From Congeria kusceri (taxonomy: Eukaryota; Mollusca; Bivalvia; Myida; Dreissenidae): a DNA stretch of 64,000 bases. The DNA lies in assembly GCA_027627225.1 (NCBI GenBank), contig CM051028.1:20049701-20113700 (forward strand), given 5' to 3'. Position 1 is the first letter of the stretch, and every line of letters begins with the position of its first letter. Under the pieces are notes generated by a model. It was not told the DNA's origin and did not search any database. It was given only the letters and a program-made list of their open reading frames with translations. Below, piece by piece: positions 12,807-23,345 of the stretch. A program made the position numbers and the translations under genes.

Positions 12807-13862
12807 CTATTTCAAAAAAATATAGTCTGCATCAAAAAACACATCGCTGAACAGTGCAACTTCCGGTCGTTCATCTGGTCGGTATTTCCAGGCGTCGTTC
12901 AAGATGGACCAGATCTCTGGGTTAACCTCTATGCCTTCCGGTATTTCCGGCGCGCAGCCCTTTTCGCCTACCTGCTTCTGAAGTTGTAACAAGCTGAAGT
13001 CCGGATACGGTTCCTCTTCGTATACGATCTCGAATACGATCAGCGCGAGGCTCCAGATGTCAGCGCGCATCATGTCGCTCGCTTTCAAGTGTTCGCCTCG
13101 CAGAACTTCCGGCGCGCAATAGCGCGGCGTTCCAATCCCAGAAACGGTGGTGGCACTTCCAGTCGAAGACGTCTCAAAATGTTTCCTCACCATGCTCAAT
13201 CCGAAATCGGAAATCTTCACAACAATATCCCCATTAGATGTCATCGTCATCAGGATGTTGTGCGGCTTGAGGTCACAGTGCGCGACGTTCTTCCCATGCA
13301 GGTAAATCATTCCGAGGCATATTTGACGGATAATCGCCAGGCGTTGATCGTCCTCCATGCCAGCCATGTTATCATTGATGTGGATGACTTTGAACAAGCA
13401 TTCCTTCATGTACTCCATCACGATACAAAGGTGTTCCGGCTCCTCGCATGCGCCGATGTACCGCACGATGTTCTGATGATCGAAACTCCGGAAGAGCTTA
13501 ATTTCAGCCTTGAATAGATCAACCTTCTTACGTGTCATTTTCCTAGTTTTCATTTCCTTCACCGCTACCGCAGTTCCCCGCCACTCCGCCAAGAAGACCA
13601 TCGCGAACCCTCCCTCGCCAATCTGCTCCCGTAACGTCAGCTCCGAGTACGGAATGAGATCATCCACTTCCGGCAGTTGCTCCGTGGTTGTCGCCTCGAC
13701 TCCGTGTTCGTCGTACCAATCCCTTTCTGCCTGTTGGCGCATGACCATATTCATGTACTGCAACTTCGCCATTTGTTTCGCGTCGTCGGTTTGGAAATAT
13801 GGCATCGGTCCGCTATCAAGGGGGCGACAATCGTCCAGAAAACCGTCTGAATATCCAAGAAC
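12807..13862 (-). CDS. TKL-like Ser/Thr protein kinase, catalytic exon (paralogue 1, intact)
   Basis: This exon encodes the last 351 residues of an inferred 717-residue protein; the part from the internal Met at 13805 is 332 residues. Numbered from that Met it has a glycine loop GEGGFAMV (63-70), VAVK lysine K83, helix-C glutamate E101, HCDLKPHN with catalytic D178 and N183, DFG (200-202), APE (231-233), DIWSLA (249-254) and the late arginine R313. All residues needed for phosphotransfer are present. The HCD in place of HRD and the overall style suggest the TKL group. It starts at a 3' splice site (CTTGTTTACAG, AG at 13863-13864), phase 0, and joins the repeat exon at 14433. The gene is probably cytosolic: no signal peptide or membrane segment was seen. 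Substrate and pathway are unknown. Confidence 0.9.
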   Translation of the reverse strand, partial: VLGYSDGFLDDCRPLDSGPMPYFQTDDAKQMAKLQYMNMVMRQQAERDWYDEHGVEATTTEQLPEVDDLIPYSELTLREQIGEGGFAMVFLAEWRGTAVAVKEMKTRKMTRKKVDLFKAEIKLFRSFDHQNIVRYIGACEEPEHLCIVMEYMKECLFKVIHINDNMAGMEDDQRLAIIRQICLGMIYLHGKNVAHCDLKPHNILMTMTSNGDIVVKISDFGLSMVRKHFETSSTGSATTVSGIGTPRYCAPEVLRGEHLKASDMMRADIWSLALIVFEIVYEEEPYPDFSLLQLQKQVGEKGCAPEIPEGIEVNPEIWSILNDAWKYRPDERPEVALFSDVFFDADYIFLK

Positions 13863-14432
13863 CTGTAAACAAGACGTTAAAAATTGGACTCAAAAGTCAA
13901 TGAAACATTATTCGCGGTGAACAAAGCATATTAAGATTGGAATAATTTATATTGTAAGTAATTTTGTTCACATACAACATGGCGTCATACCTTGAACAAT
14001 TTGCGAACCACTTTTTTCCAACAGATTCATACACTTAGCCACTGCACATACACATTGTATAATTCAAGTTTAGAATACAGTGAAACTTACGGATTTGGAC
14101 GTGTAATTAAATCAGGGTTTTCAATAAATTTTGGTTAACAAGGCCCAAATAAGAAAGCAGCATGCCTTAGCAGGGTGTTTCTGCGTTCTGGACAACTTTG
14201 GGAGCATTTGATCAGCTCATTGAAAGTGATTTTCATAAGCAATATACCTCTTCTATGTACCAAACTGAAAACGTCAATGTGTAATGCTTAAGTTCTCGTT
14301 TCTTCACTTAAGATTAGAATTCATGTTATTATTCAAGTAAGCCGAAGAGAAGCACTTAACTGTAAAGTAAATTATTTGTAAAACTAGCAAAGTAATCGTC
14401 TATGTATGTTTATATAAAATGTAAATCCTTAC
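13863..14432 (-). other. intron of kinase paralogue 1
   Basis: The donor is GAAAACGGG followed by GTAAGG (intron begins at 14432) and the acceptor is TTGTTTACAG. Both flanking exons are in phase 0, so joining keeps one frame. Copy 3 has the same junction between its repeat and kinase parts. Confidence 0.85.
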
Positions 14433-15541
14433 CCCGTTTTCATCCATATGCCTCTGTACCATGTGCCTGATCTCTTCGGTTTCTTTGGAAACCTTTCTGC
14501 TATGTGGCATGCAGCCGCGAGGCAGTCCGACCCGTTTCAGGTCCCTGTTCTCTTTGCTGTCGATGTACGTTTTTATGGTAACCGTTTTATCTTTCTTGTG
14601 GAACACCATTGTTCCAATTGGTTTCCCTACCCGACCCAGCCGACGGTTCAGCTCGTTATCTGTGTACGTCAGGACAGTGGATGACACCACCGCCGTCCCG
14701 AGGGGCAACCCGACCCGGCCAAGCTTTCGGTTGAAAGCATTGTCCCGGTATACTTTTGTCTGTGTCGTACTTGCTGTTACTGATGTAGACTGCGCTGTGT
14801 GGCTGATTTTCGGGATCACCATGCTTCCTACCGGCATTCCGACCCTTCCGGTGCTTCGATTGAAAGCGTTGTCAACGTACGTCTTGCTTGATGAATCGTC
14901 ATAACCGGAAAAGCTTCCGCGTTCGTGCTTCACGCTCGGTGGTCTCTCTTCGGTGTCATTTTTAGAAATCGGCATACTACCCATGGGCATCCCGACCCTA
15001 CCAGCACTGCGGTTGAAAGAATTATCGACGTACGTCTTGGTAGAATTACTGGAAACGCTTTCGGTTTCGTATCTTGCACTTAAAGGGAAGTCCTCCTTTT
15101 TAGAAATCGGCATACTACCCACCGGCAACCCAACCCGCCCGGCACTGCGGTTGTAGGCGTTATCGACATACGTCTTCGACGACGATGCGGATGATTCGCT
15201 GATGGTTCCTGACGCAGGTCTGCTTCCGTAATGACCCCCACTTCCACCACTGCTCTTCGAACACGGCATGCTACCCTTCGGCATTCCTACCCGTCCAACG
15301 GACCTGTTGTATGCGTTGTCCACATATGCGCCCGAAAACGACGCCGACGATGGTCTACCACTCGAGTATCCGCCATCGAATAAAGCACTGCCGCCGCTGG
15401 AACCGAAACCACTACTTCCGGAACTTCCGCCACTGGACCCACTTCCTTTCGAGATCACGTGACTACCGACGGGCATCCCCACCCGACCGACACTCCGGTT
15501 ATACGCGTTGTCTACATACGACCGCGGCATGTTCTATCAAA
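14433..15541 (-). CDS. N-terminal repeat exon of kinase paralogue 1 (eight GRVGxP repeats)
   Basis: The exon codes for 366 residues from ATG at 15530 to the donor at 14432. It holds eight repeats of about 25 residues. The core is YVDNAxNRxxGRVGMPxGSM, with later copies more diverged (YRDNAFNRKLGRVGLP, YTDNELNRRLGRVGKP, YIDSKENRDLKRVGLP). Repeats are joined by Gly/Ser-rich linkers of variable length, then a charged tail (KETEEIRHMVQRHMDENG) leads into the kinase exon. A 3' splice site (TTTTTTCAG) ends 11 nt before the ATG, so an upstream non-coding exon is likely. I do not recognise the repeat as a named domain. The serines and basic residues around each core could be kinase targets or a binding array; that is inference. 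Confidence 0.85.
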
Positions 15542-16325
15542 CTGAAAAAATGAAACGTTCACCAATGCTTAAATAACCATGTACTTTGTAAATGTTCAAT
15601 TTGCAACGACCATTGTAAAAGCGAACAATCACGCAATATGTTTTTCCGTTACCTTTAACATATGAAATTTCGAATACCGTCTGTACAAGCTGTTCACATC
15701 TTATTCCCATTCACAGTATATATAACATTTTATGAAATACGGCAACCTGTTATTTATTACACTTCAAACATAGAACAGTAGTTTTGTTATTATCCATACT
15801 GCAAACACAAACAAATATCAAATTATTAAAATGTTCTCTAAAAACTTTCAAAACAGTTATTAATGTTTTCCATTATAAATCTAGAAATCAAAAATTTTAA
15901 TAGGAAAAAAGTATACTAATACTTTTTATGTACTTCGGATGTTATATCTTAGCGTATGTCACGGTGTCACTAAGGAAGTGTGACAGATAGAGTGAGACTT
16001 AAATTGTGGTTTCATTATGCAAATCACAATTTTGCAACTAGGATTACAAAGTGTTACTCGTTTGTTACGGCCTAAACTTACATCATGCAATCAGCAATCG
16101 ATTACAAGACAGAAAGATCTGAACGCTTAACACAGCTAGCCCTATTTCTATGTTACACTCAACATAATAATTATGTTGAGTATATATTATAAATTTGTTT
16201 GAAAGTATTACACTTGAACTTCGGTTTCTTTTATGAATATACTCAACGTTTCTTGCGAACCTTAAAATTCGGAAACTCTCGACTGACCACCAAGTTCTCC
16301 AATTCATTCAAATCATTAAATCAAG
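15542..16325 (-). other. presumed 5' intron and upstream region of kinase paralogue 1
   Basis: No gene seen. It holds a 23-base inverted repeat (CTCAACATAAT, one base, ATTATGTTGAG) at 16158-16180. The promoter and first exon of the minus-strand gene should lie here or further right but could not be placed. Confidence 0.4.
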
Positions 16326-16327
16326 AC

Positions 16328-16515
16328 TTGTAATAATAATAATAATTATAATAATAATAATAACTTTATTTTATGAAGAATTTACATTATGAAACACTGT
16401 TGATAATAACGATGATGATGATGGTGGTGGTGATGATGGTGATAATTATGATGGTGATGGCGATGTTGATGATGATGTTGATGATGATATTTGATAACGA
16501 TGATGATGATGATAA
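16328..16515. repeat. microsatellites (TAA)n and (GAT)n
   Basis: A TAATAATAAT run at about 16330-16365 is followed by GATGATGATGGTGGTGGTGATG at about 16408-16515. The Met-rich ORF over this run is a low-complexity artefact. Confidence 0.85.
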
Positions 16516-16614
16516 ACTACAAAATTATAACACTCTTGCAAAAACACAACAGACACTTCAAAATCAGTTGTTCAATCACCGCAACATCAATTAAACCATG
16601 TATCGACTCGCCAG

Positions 16615-16855
16615 ACATTGTTTATTTGTTTGGGGTTTTCGCCGTTTTTAAGTGTACTTACTTATGCCTGTAACTGACAACTGCCTTACTTGAATCAGAG
16701 GTAGGGAGAGTATGGCCGTATACATAATTTCATGACCAATCCCCACACAAGTTTAGTTATGTGGCCGGGCTGGGGAGTGAACTCACGAACTCCGGATTGA
16801 CATTCCAGCGCTCTACCAACTGACTTTCCGGGCTCGGCCACCAGACATTCAAATC
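16615..16855 (-). repeat. tRNA-derived SINE
   Basis: On the minus strand a tRNA-like head reads CAGTTGGTAGAGCGCTGG (box A), AATGTCAATCCGGAG, then a GTTCGTGAGTTCACTCCCC region in the box B place. It is followed by a body ending with a GTTACAGGCATAAGTAAGTAC domain near 16660. The 3' domain is shared with 950-1112. This layout matches tRNA-headed SINEs with a conserved 3' domain known in bivalves. Confidence 0.7.
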
Positions 16856-16959
16856 ATAGATGCACTTTAAGATCAACTCGGCATATTTTCATAGCGTTAA
16901 TGGACGATTTCAGCAATCACCCTTCCTCATTTCAACCATAAAGAGCTCAAATCAAATTG

Positions 16960-17125
16960 CGGTGGGGTAAGGGATACGGCGTCGGCTTGTGGTCGGGAGA
17001 TCGATCCCTACTCGGAGAGCGTTTGAATGATCTTTCCTAAAATACACCAGGTTCTGGAAATACCCAGGAAACTGACTCGACAGTGTCACAATAAGCCGCT
17101 GTGTTATGACACAAGCTAAAATAAA
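16960..17125 (+). repeat. second tRNA-like repeat (SINE-like)
   Basis: GGGATACGGCGTCGGCTTGTGGTCGG followed by GAGATCGATCCCTACTCGG gives a box-A/box-B-like arrangement with a non-tRNA tail reading CACCAGGTTCTGG...GTGTTATGACACAAGC. It is probably a SINE of another family. No stable tRNA fold was established. Confidence 0.4.
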
Positions 17126-17210
17126 TAGGTTTAAACTAAACTAATCGTAAACTCACCATGACATGATGAAACCTTCATTTCTTCAAATCACAAAAACTGT
17201 GACCCATACG

Positions 17211-17234
17211 TGTTGTTGTTGTTGTTGTTGTTGA
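17211..17234. repeat. (GTT)n microsatellite
   Basis: A perfect GTT run of about seven units. Confidence 0.9.
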
Positions 17235-17859
17235 GACCTAATTAACGTGCTATCTCATGTTGTACAAACATCCCGAAGATTCCATACGACAAGTCCTTTG
17301 TAGTTTACAAATAATTTTAATGTCATACAGAATTATACGTTTCAATCATTCGCCATTTAAAATTGTCAAATTACTACAATTTCAGCGATCGTATAGTGGT
17401 TATAAGGCGTATAAAAATATGTTTGTTGCAGGTTACATGCCCAAAAAATTAGGGTAGGTAGGTCGGGATTTATTTTCTAATATTTTTTTTATCTGGTAAA
17501 TGGTCAACTTGAAGATTCTAAAACTGAATAAATATTCAAAACATATCAGTAAAATCCCTAAACATTGTTTATAAGTGGATATTTTCAAAACAAAACACTT
17601 ATTTATCCATCAACGCATTTAATTATTGAAACAGGTAAATGAAACAGACATTTATCTTACAAACCCAATAAACTGTGCTCGGCTCGGGGCATTTTTTTAG
17701 GATAGGTCGGGTAACCTGAATCAAACATATTTTTTTACGCCTAAATTAACAAATAGTTCTTATTTTCCAGTTTTTATTAAATATAAAACATAAGAAATTA
17801 TTCACAAACAATTCACTTATAACTATTTTAAAATCCGACAAAAAGTCTCCGTCCGCACT

Positions 17860-18235
17860 TCCCTGACGGCGCTAACTTAGCAACGTGCGATTCTCGATAG
17901 AACTGGCGCGCCGGGACGTATTTCACCCGGTATTTATATGTTTAATCCACTAGTGCTTAGTAATGCTTACGTGACCATCGCGGCGCAAAATGTGCTCTTA
18001 TGTCGACACCTTGATGATTTAACTATCCTTTAGGGTTGACTGCATTAAGAATTGAAAATAAACAGCCAATTGCAAAAAAACGCTATTTCGGAGTTCATAG
18101 TAAAGTGAATCTTATGCCGAAAGCCCTACGAAAAAGTGTTACAACACCCAATGAGAACCATTTCGAATTTGCCAGGCATTTCCGCATGCAGTCTAAGTGG
18201 CGCCACAATGTGCGCAGTCATCAGTGATTACGACG
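17860..18235. repeat. dispersed repeat, partner of 22860-23345
   Basis: Shared phrases with the later block are GGCGCGCCGGGACGTATTT / GACGCGCCAGGACTTATTT, CTTACGTGACCATCGCGG / CTTACGTGACTATCGCGG, GTTCATAGTAAAGTGAAT / GTTCATAGAGAAGTGAAT and TGCCGAAAGCCCTA / TGCCGAAAGCCTTA, in the same order. It is an old repeat or duplicated segment. The 63-residue ORF at 18036 is not supported in the partner. Confidence 0.5.
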
Positions 18236-20605
18236 GTGCTTTCTTTCATTAAAGTGTATATTTACGATCTTATAACAGATATAGTGGCATAAACACAATT
18301 AAAAAATAAAATTAATTAACATAAAGATCTATATAAAAACGGAATAAAAGTTAAGAACAAACATTGCTTTTAAACGCACAACAAGCTAGCTTTTAATCAC
18401 CGAATAGTTTTCGCTTGTACAAGCGGAAACTCAAATACATGTATATACGTTGACTAGACAGTTGGTTTCAATCGTGATACATCGACCACCTCCGGAATGC
18501 TCCGTAAGATAGATTTTTAGAACCGCCTGTGTACCCAGAGTGAGTTGGTTTAGGTTACACAACACTAATAAACAATACAAAAGTCGACACTAGTACTTGT
18601 AGATGTAATGGATATTGAAGCGTTTGCTTCGTCATGTTTATGTTTTTCTGCTTGCTTTCAAGTTTTATTGTCGCTTTCATCTGTTTATTTTGAAAAGAAA
18701 AATTGATCTCGAAGATCGTACATACACACTTCAATAACACACACACTCTGACGCGTGTAAACCAAAAGTGTTTTTCAAAGACAGCACATGCATGTTCCTC
18801 AATGAAAGCGTGTTATTAACATTCCTCCAAATTAACGACATGTTGGGTACAATTTTATGTATTTCTTGGACTTTTGTAATTTTCATGGAGATCAAATACC
18901 AGTTACACGATGGCAGATTTTTCTTCTATAATACACACGCCTCTTGTTGTTATGCTGTGTGTTTTAGTGCAGTTAATGTCATAAAAGTAAGTTTTTTTGT
19001 TTTTTTGCATAAATTTATCTACAAAATAACTGTACAACGACAATATTGGTTAATAATAGTGATTTCTTGACTAAATAGTATGATATGGAAATAATACGCA
19101 TTTTATCTTTGTTTCTGATAATAAAACACATACATATTAAGGATTATTTCACAGTTTATTGTGTGTGCGTGTCGCACAGGGAGTGTATACGTTTTCCAGG
19201 AAATGAACAACGCTGTATGAAACATACACGTGCTGTCTTTGAGAAACACTTTTCGGTACACGCGTCAGTCCCCAGTGTTGACTGACAAACACAAAACCCT
19301 CTCACTACCGCATACCGGTCAATTCTGATTTCTATACAAGCAGCACTGAATGAAATTCAATAAGTCTGTTCCAAGCGAGCAATTTACACCGTATAACGCT
19401 ACATCCAACTGCTAGGTCATTAAGCATGGTGGTAGAATGGTGATATCACAGTTCATGGCTTATCAGCCAACGTTAACCCCTTTATCGAGACACAATAAGA
19501 AATATCTTGAAATCATATTCGGCCTCTGTGGTAAGTCTGCAAATGAGTACGGTAAATTTACTTTCCATTATTAAAAACTTATAAATGTGTATCACGGATG
19601 ATTTCTGCTTACAATTCACTTATCCGTCGCATGTCTGACTAGATCCGATCGGCACACAATACCAAATCACATACTTAATCATAATAGATTCTATACTCCT
19701 CCTAATATATTATTACGTTACTTTGTTTTATGGATTTAAAAAAAATGCATGTGCTCGTCAGTTTCTCAGGATTTTCTAATAAATTAAAAATATATGCAAC
19801 GAAAAGTCAACACTGAAAATATGCTTGAACGGTAATCGGAACACGGCAATCTACTTTTATGTTATGTAGTTCATTTCTATCGGAAGCACATGCATCAATG
19901 GCGAGATAATTATTATCGTCACCTGTCAGGAATGTGTCATTGATAGCCCTCAACGCTTGACCTGACAATGACCTAGAAAGCAGAGGATAAATTTGTTCAA
20001 GAGCATCGGGTCAGTTTGCCCTAGCCGTTCATGTACGTGGCGGAAGTATAGCCGTCCATGTACGTGGCGGGAGTATTGTTTTAGACACATTGCCCTATTT
20101 ATATAGACGGGGTCCGCACTTAAAAGTAGTAAATGTATTCACATCAGGCATCGTTTCCAAACGTCCAATCTATTGCTATATTAACCGAGAACCATACAAA
20201 ACTCAGAATAATAACTGGGTTTTAACAAACTGTACTATATGGTCACTTACTACAGTCACAGAAAATGTGCTGTGTACTTGTTTACTTGGTTTACTGGCTT
20301 AGGCATTTGTTGGACATTACGTCTGATGACATACAGGGTGATTATATTAGGAAAGAAAACGACCTCGGATGAGTTTGGGATCAAGGAAGAAATTATATAC
20401 ACATTAATAACTAAAATCGAAAATAACATCGAGTCTACAACTTTAGAACGTTTTGCAAACTTTCGGTTAACTCAAGTCCATATTATCAATATAGTGTTGA
20501 TTGTGGCATAAATGTATATTAAGTAATGACAACATGTAGAAAATAATACGAATTTCGCTTATATGTCAATGCTCTGCAAAATCAACGCCGCACACACTGA
20601 ACAGT
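18236..20605. other. intergenic, no supported gene
   Basis: Several ORFs of 60-100 codons exist but show no motif, no codon signal and no paralogue. A direct repeat of GTACGTGGCGG occurs near 20032 and 20059. Nothing else was recognised. Confidence 0.45.
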
Positions 20606-20611
20606 GCTGGC

Positions 20612-21206
20612 TACGGTGTTCTGTTAGGGCCACTCGTTGTTTAGCACTTTCGACCTTCGATTACAAGAGTGAGAACGCGAGAACACGATACGAAGTAGCG
20701 AAATTAAGATGCGAAATTGCTAGATTACGATGCGAAATCGCGAAATCAATATCGGACTCTCGCTTTGTAATCTCGCGCCCTCGCATCGTGTTTTCGCGTT
20801 TTCGATGCGAGGTTGCGAAATTAATATCGCGATCTCGCATCGTGTTTTTGCTTAAGCATAGGTCGAAATTGCGAAACAACGATAGGCATATCGTACTCTC
20901 GCTTTCCGGTTGCATAAGTGCAGACAAGTAATTTCGGCGGATGCGATATCGCGATATTAATTTCGCAATCTCGCATCGTGTTTTCGCATTCTCGACCTTT
21001 GGATTTACAAGGGCGAAAACGCGAAAACACGATGCGAGGGCGCGAGATTAAGATGCGAGATCGCGAAATGAATATAGCGATCTCGCATCGTAATATCGCT
21101 ATTTCGCATCGTGATTTCGCTACTTCGTATCGTCTTCTCGAGTTCTCGCGCTTGTTAATTATAGGTCTAAAGTGCGAAACAACGAATGGCCTAACGGAAC
21201 ACCGTA
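20612..21206. mobile_element. foldback (MITE-like) element with long inverted repeats
   Basis: The element begins TACGGTGTTCTGTTAGGGCC and ends with the near-inverse GGCCTAACGGAACACCGTA. The inverse match continues inward (CACTCGTTGTTT / AAACAACGAATGG; ACGATACGAAGTAGCGAAAT / the same inverted), so much of its 595 bp is palindromic, built from GATGCGAAATCGCGA-type pieces. It is flanked by a perfect 6-bp duplication GCTGGC at 20606-20611 and 21207-21212. It has no transposase. ORFs inside on both strands reflect the palindromic repeat. Confidence 0.8.
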
Positions 21207-21212
21207 GCTGGC

Positions 21213-22485
21213 AAAAATATGCTATTTACAAACATTTCAGTTTATACACACCACAGGCCTACATTTTAATGGTAAATCTACCTGCATAATCCATATAATA
21301 AACATACTCTTAAACACTACAGTACGTAATTACGAAATGTAAACATATGTATATAGACTATATGCAGGAAAATTTTAGATTATTTACTTCAGACAAATAA
21401 ATTACAAATAATAGATTCACCTACCAGAGGGAAGAATATGAAAACCAGGTTTCGTCTGTCGCAGCACGTATAATACGCTTTGGTTTTCTGAAAATCTATT
21501 TTTAGCCCGAAAGGAATATTACTCATTTTGGTTTCGTTTTCTCGATTTCCTTTCTATAAATGCTCGTTTTCAGAAAATACAAGTTGTTTTGTGTTCTGTT
21601 TACGACGGTTAATGTGGTTTACCGGCGTATAACGGATTTGTAATATTAATGTTTCAATAAACTAATTTAGCCGTTATAATAGAAAACAACCTAAGTAATG
21701 ATACCGAAACGAAAGAAATCAAAGCGTTGAACGGCCTAGAGCTGTTCGCTATTGAATTGCATAACACAACTCAGTCTTTTCAAATGTTAATAGCAACACC
21801 AATTTAATTGAACAATTTCAAAACAAATTGTTGAGATTGTGTCTAAACGAAAACATGCCTGCAGTTTTGAATATTATAAATAAATAATACAATTTAATGA
21901 TTTTTATAACGCCCCAAACCAGTATATTTCAATATAATTTCATCAATTTCACAAAATGTAGAAATATGAAGTACAATTGGCATGCAATGCCATCGATCCA
22001 AAAGTTTGATACTAGCCAATATATTATTGATACATGTATAAATCTGAGTATATTATGCGTTCTGTTTAATATATGGCAAAATATTGTAAGTAGCGGTGGT
22101 GGCACGGGGACATGCCACCCTCTTCCCCCCCCCCCCACCCACCCAATTTGTTTTCTTGCTAGAATTTCGATGATATCTCATTAACGATATATTTTTGCTT
22201 ATTGAAATATATAGTCGTGGTAAAATATGTACCCCTATCTATTGTTGTGCGACTTAACAAATTTCAATAATACAAAGTCGCATATACAACTTTCTGCTGA
22301 TTAGCTACGTGATAAGGTTCTTCAATTAAATATCCCGAAGAATGCCAGAGAAAAGGTTTTATACACCAGACAGTCAGATTTCATTGATATAGATCTATTT
22401 GAAAGTCAATAATGAAAGAGATATTTTAAGTTTTAGTATGTATCTAAAAATAATGATAAATAATATTTTCCTGTGATCGAATTAA
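21213..22485. other. intergenic, no supported gene
   Basis: AT-rich. A CCCCCCCCCCCACCCACCC tract lies at about 22126-22144. No gene or RNA was recognised. Confidence 0.4.
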
Positions 22486-22489
22486 GAAA

Positions 22490-22725
22490 TAATGTTCGAT
22501 TTATAGTTGTTTATCGGCATATAAACAACGATTTTGAGTTCTGATGCATAGGAATTACACCACGAGGGCGTTAGCTCGAGTTGTTAAATAGCCACGCATA
22601 AGAACGACAAAAAGTTATTTATTTGTCAATAAACAACGATAATGCGAAAATTATTTCGATTCTTACATGAACGAAACTTCTTTTTGCGTTGTTTATGGGT
22701 AGTTTAATAACGATACGTATGTTCT
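22490..22725. repeat. dispersed repeat with inverted ends
   Basis: AATAATGTTCG...GTTGTTTATCGGC near the left and CTTTTTGCGTTGTTTATGGGTAG near the right are related to the fragment at 10010-10195. An internal AATAAACAACGATAATGCG repeats the theme. Probably a small transposon remnant. Confidence 0.45.
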
Positions 22726-22859
22726 TTGTTTATACAAAAAATAGGGATTATCATGTTAGAATAATGATTAAACTACAACTCCGTTCATTGAAACGAAAAT
22801 AACACTTAAAAGAAAATAAGAAACCACCAATTAGAAAAATAAGATATCCGTGAACTATA

Positions 22860-23345
22860 ATCCGAAAATGTAAGTGTTCGCATTCCCATGACGCTACATT
22901 GGGAGACACACGTTCGTGCGGTTATGACGCGCCAGGACTTATTTTCCCCCGATATATATAATGAATCTGCAGTTAAGCTTACGTGACTATCGCGGTATAG
23001 TAGATCCCTGCCAGATGTCAACGCCATTGCATCAACATCTGTCCGCGATAGTCAATTTTGATATTGAAATATGTATAATTATCGATTAATTAAGTAAAAT
23101 ATGCATGGTCGGCTGTGTTAGTGATTATAAACATGTAGGCAAACGTCATATCAAACAGTTCATAGAGAAGTGAATTATAATTATGGCGAATTTCCTAACG
23201 GCACCACGTGTATTTATAATGATTTGGTCACCTGCTGTGAGCCCTGAATTACCTAATTATTATAATACTAATTTCATACGTTATTAATAAGCAAGTAATC
23301 TGCCGAAAGCCTTAGGTAAAAGTATTAAGTTCATACTAATAACAT
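22860..23345. repeat. dispersed repeat, partner of 17860-18235
   Basis: Carries the same ordered phrases as the earlier block, with extra sequence inserted between them. No ORF is common to both. Confidence 0.45.

Noticed and set aside
13089..13920. ORFs on the plus strand opposite the kinase exon (142 and 136 codons)
   Set aside because: They mirror the conserved kinase codons on the other strand; the same shadow appears at 26323-26700 opposite copy 2.
14448..15553. Plus-strand ORFs opposite the repeat exon
   Set aside because: Antisense translations of the repeat array; their periodicity comes from the real gene.
16373..16594. Met-rich 73-codon ORF
   Set aside because: It is a translation of (GAT)n and (TAA)n microsatellites.
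18768..19285. Hydrophobic 100-codon ORF and its neighbour as possible membrane proteins
   Set aside because: Phe/Ile/Leu richness follows from AT-rich DNA; no motif, paralogue or splice signals.
20563..21289. ORFs of 88-123 codons on both strands rich in RCEIA/SHRN repeats
   Set aside because: They translate the palindromic units of the foldback element; no codon constraint is expected.
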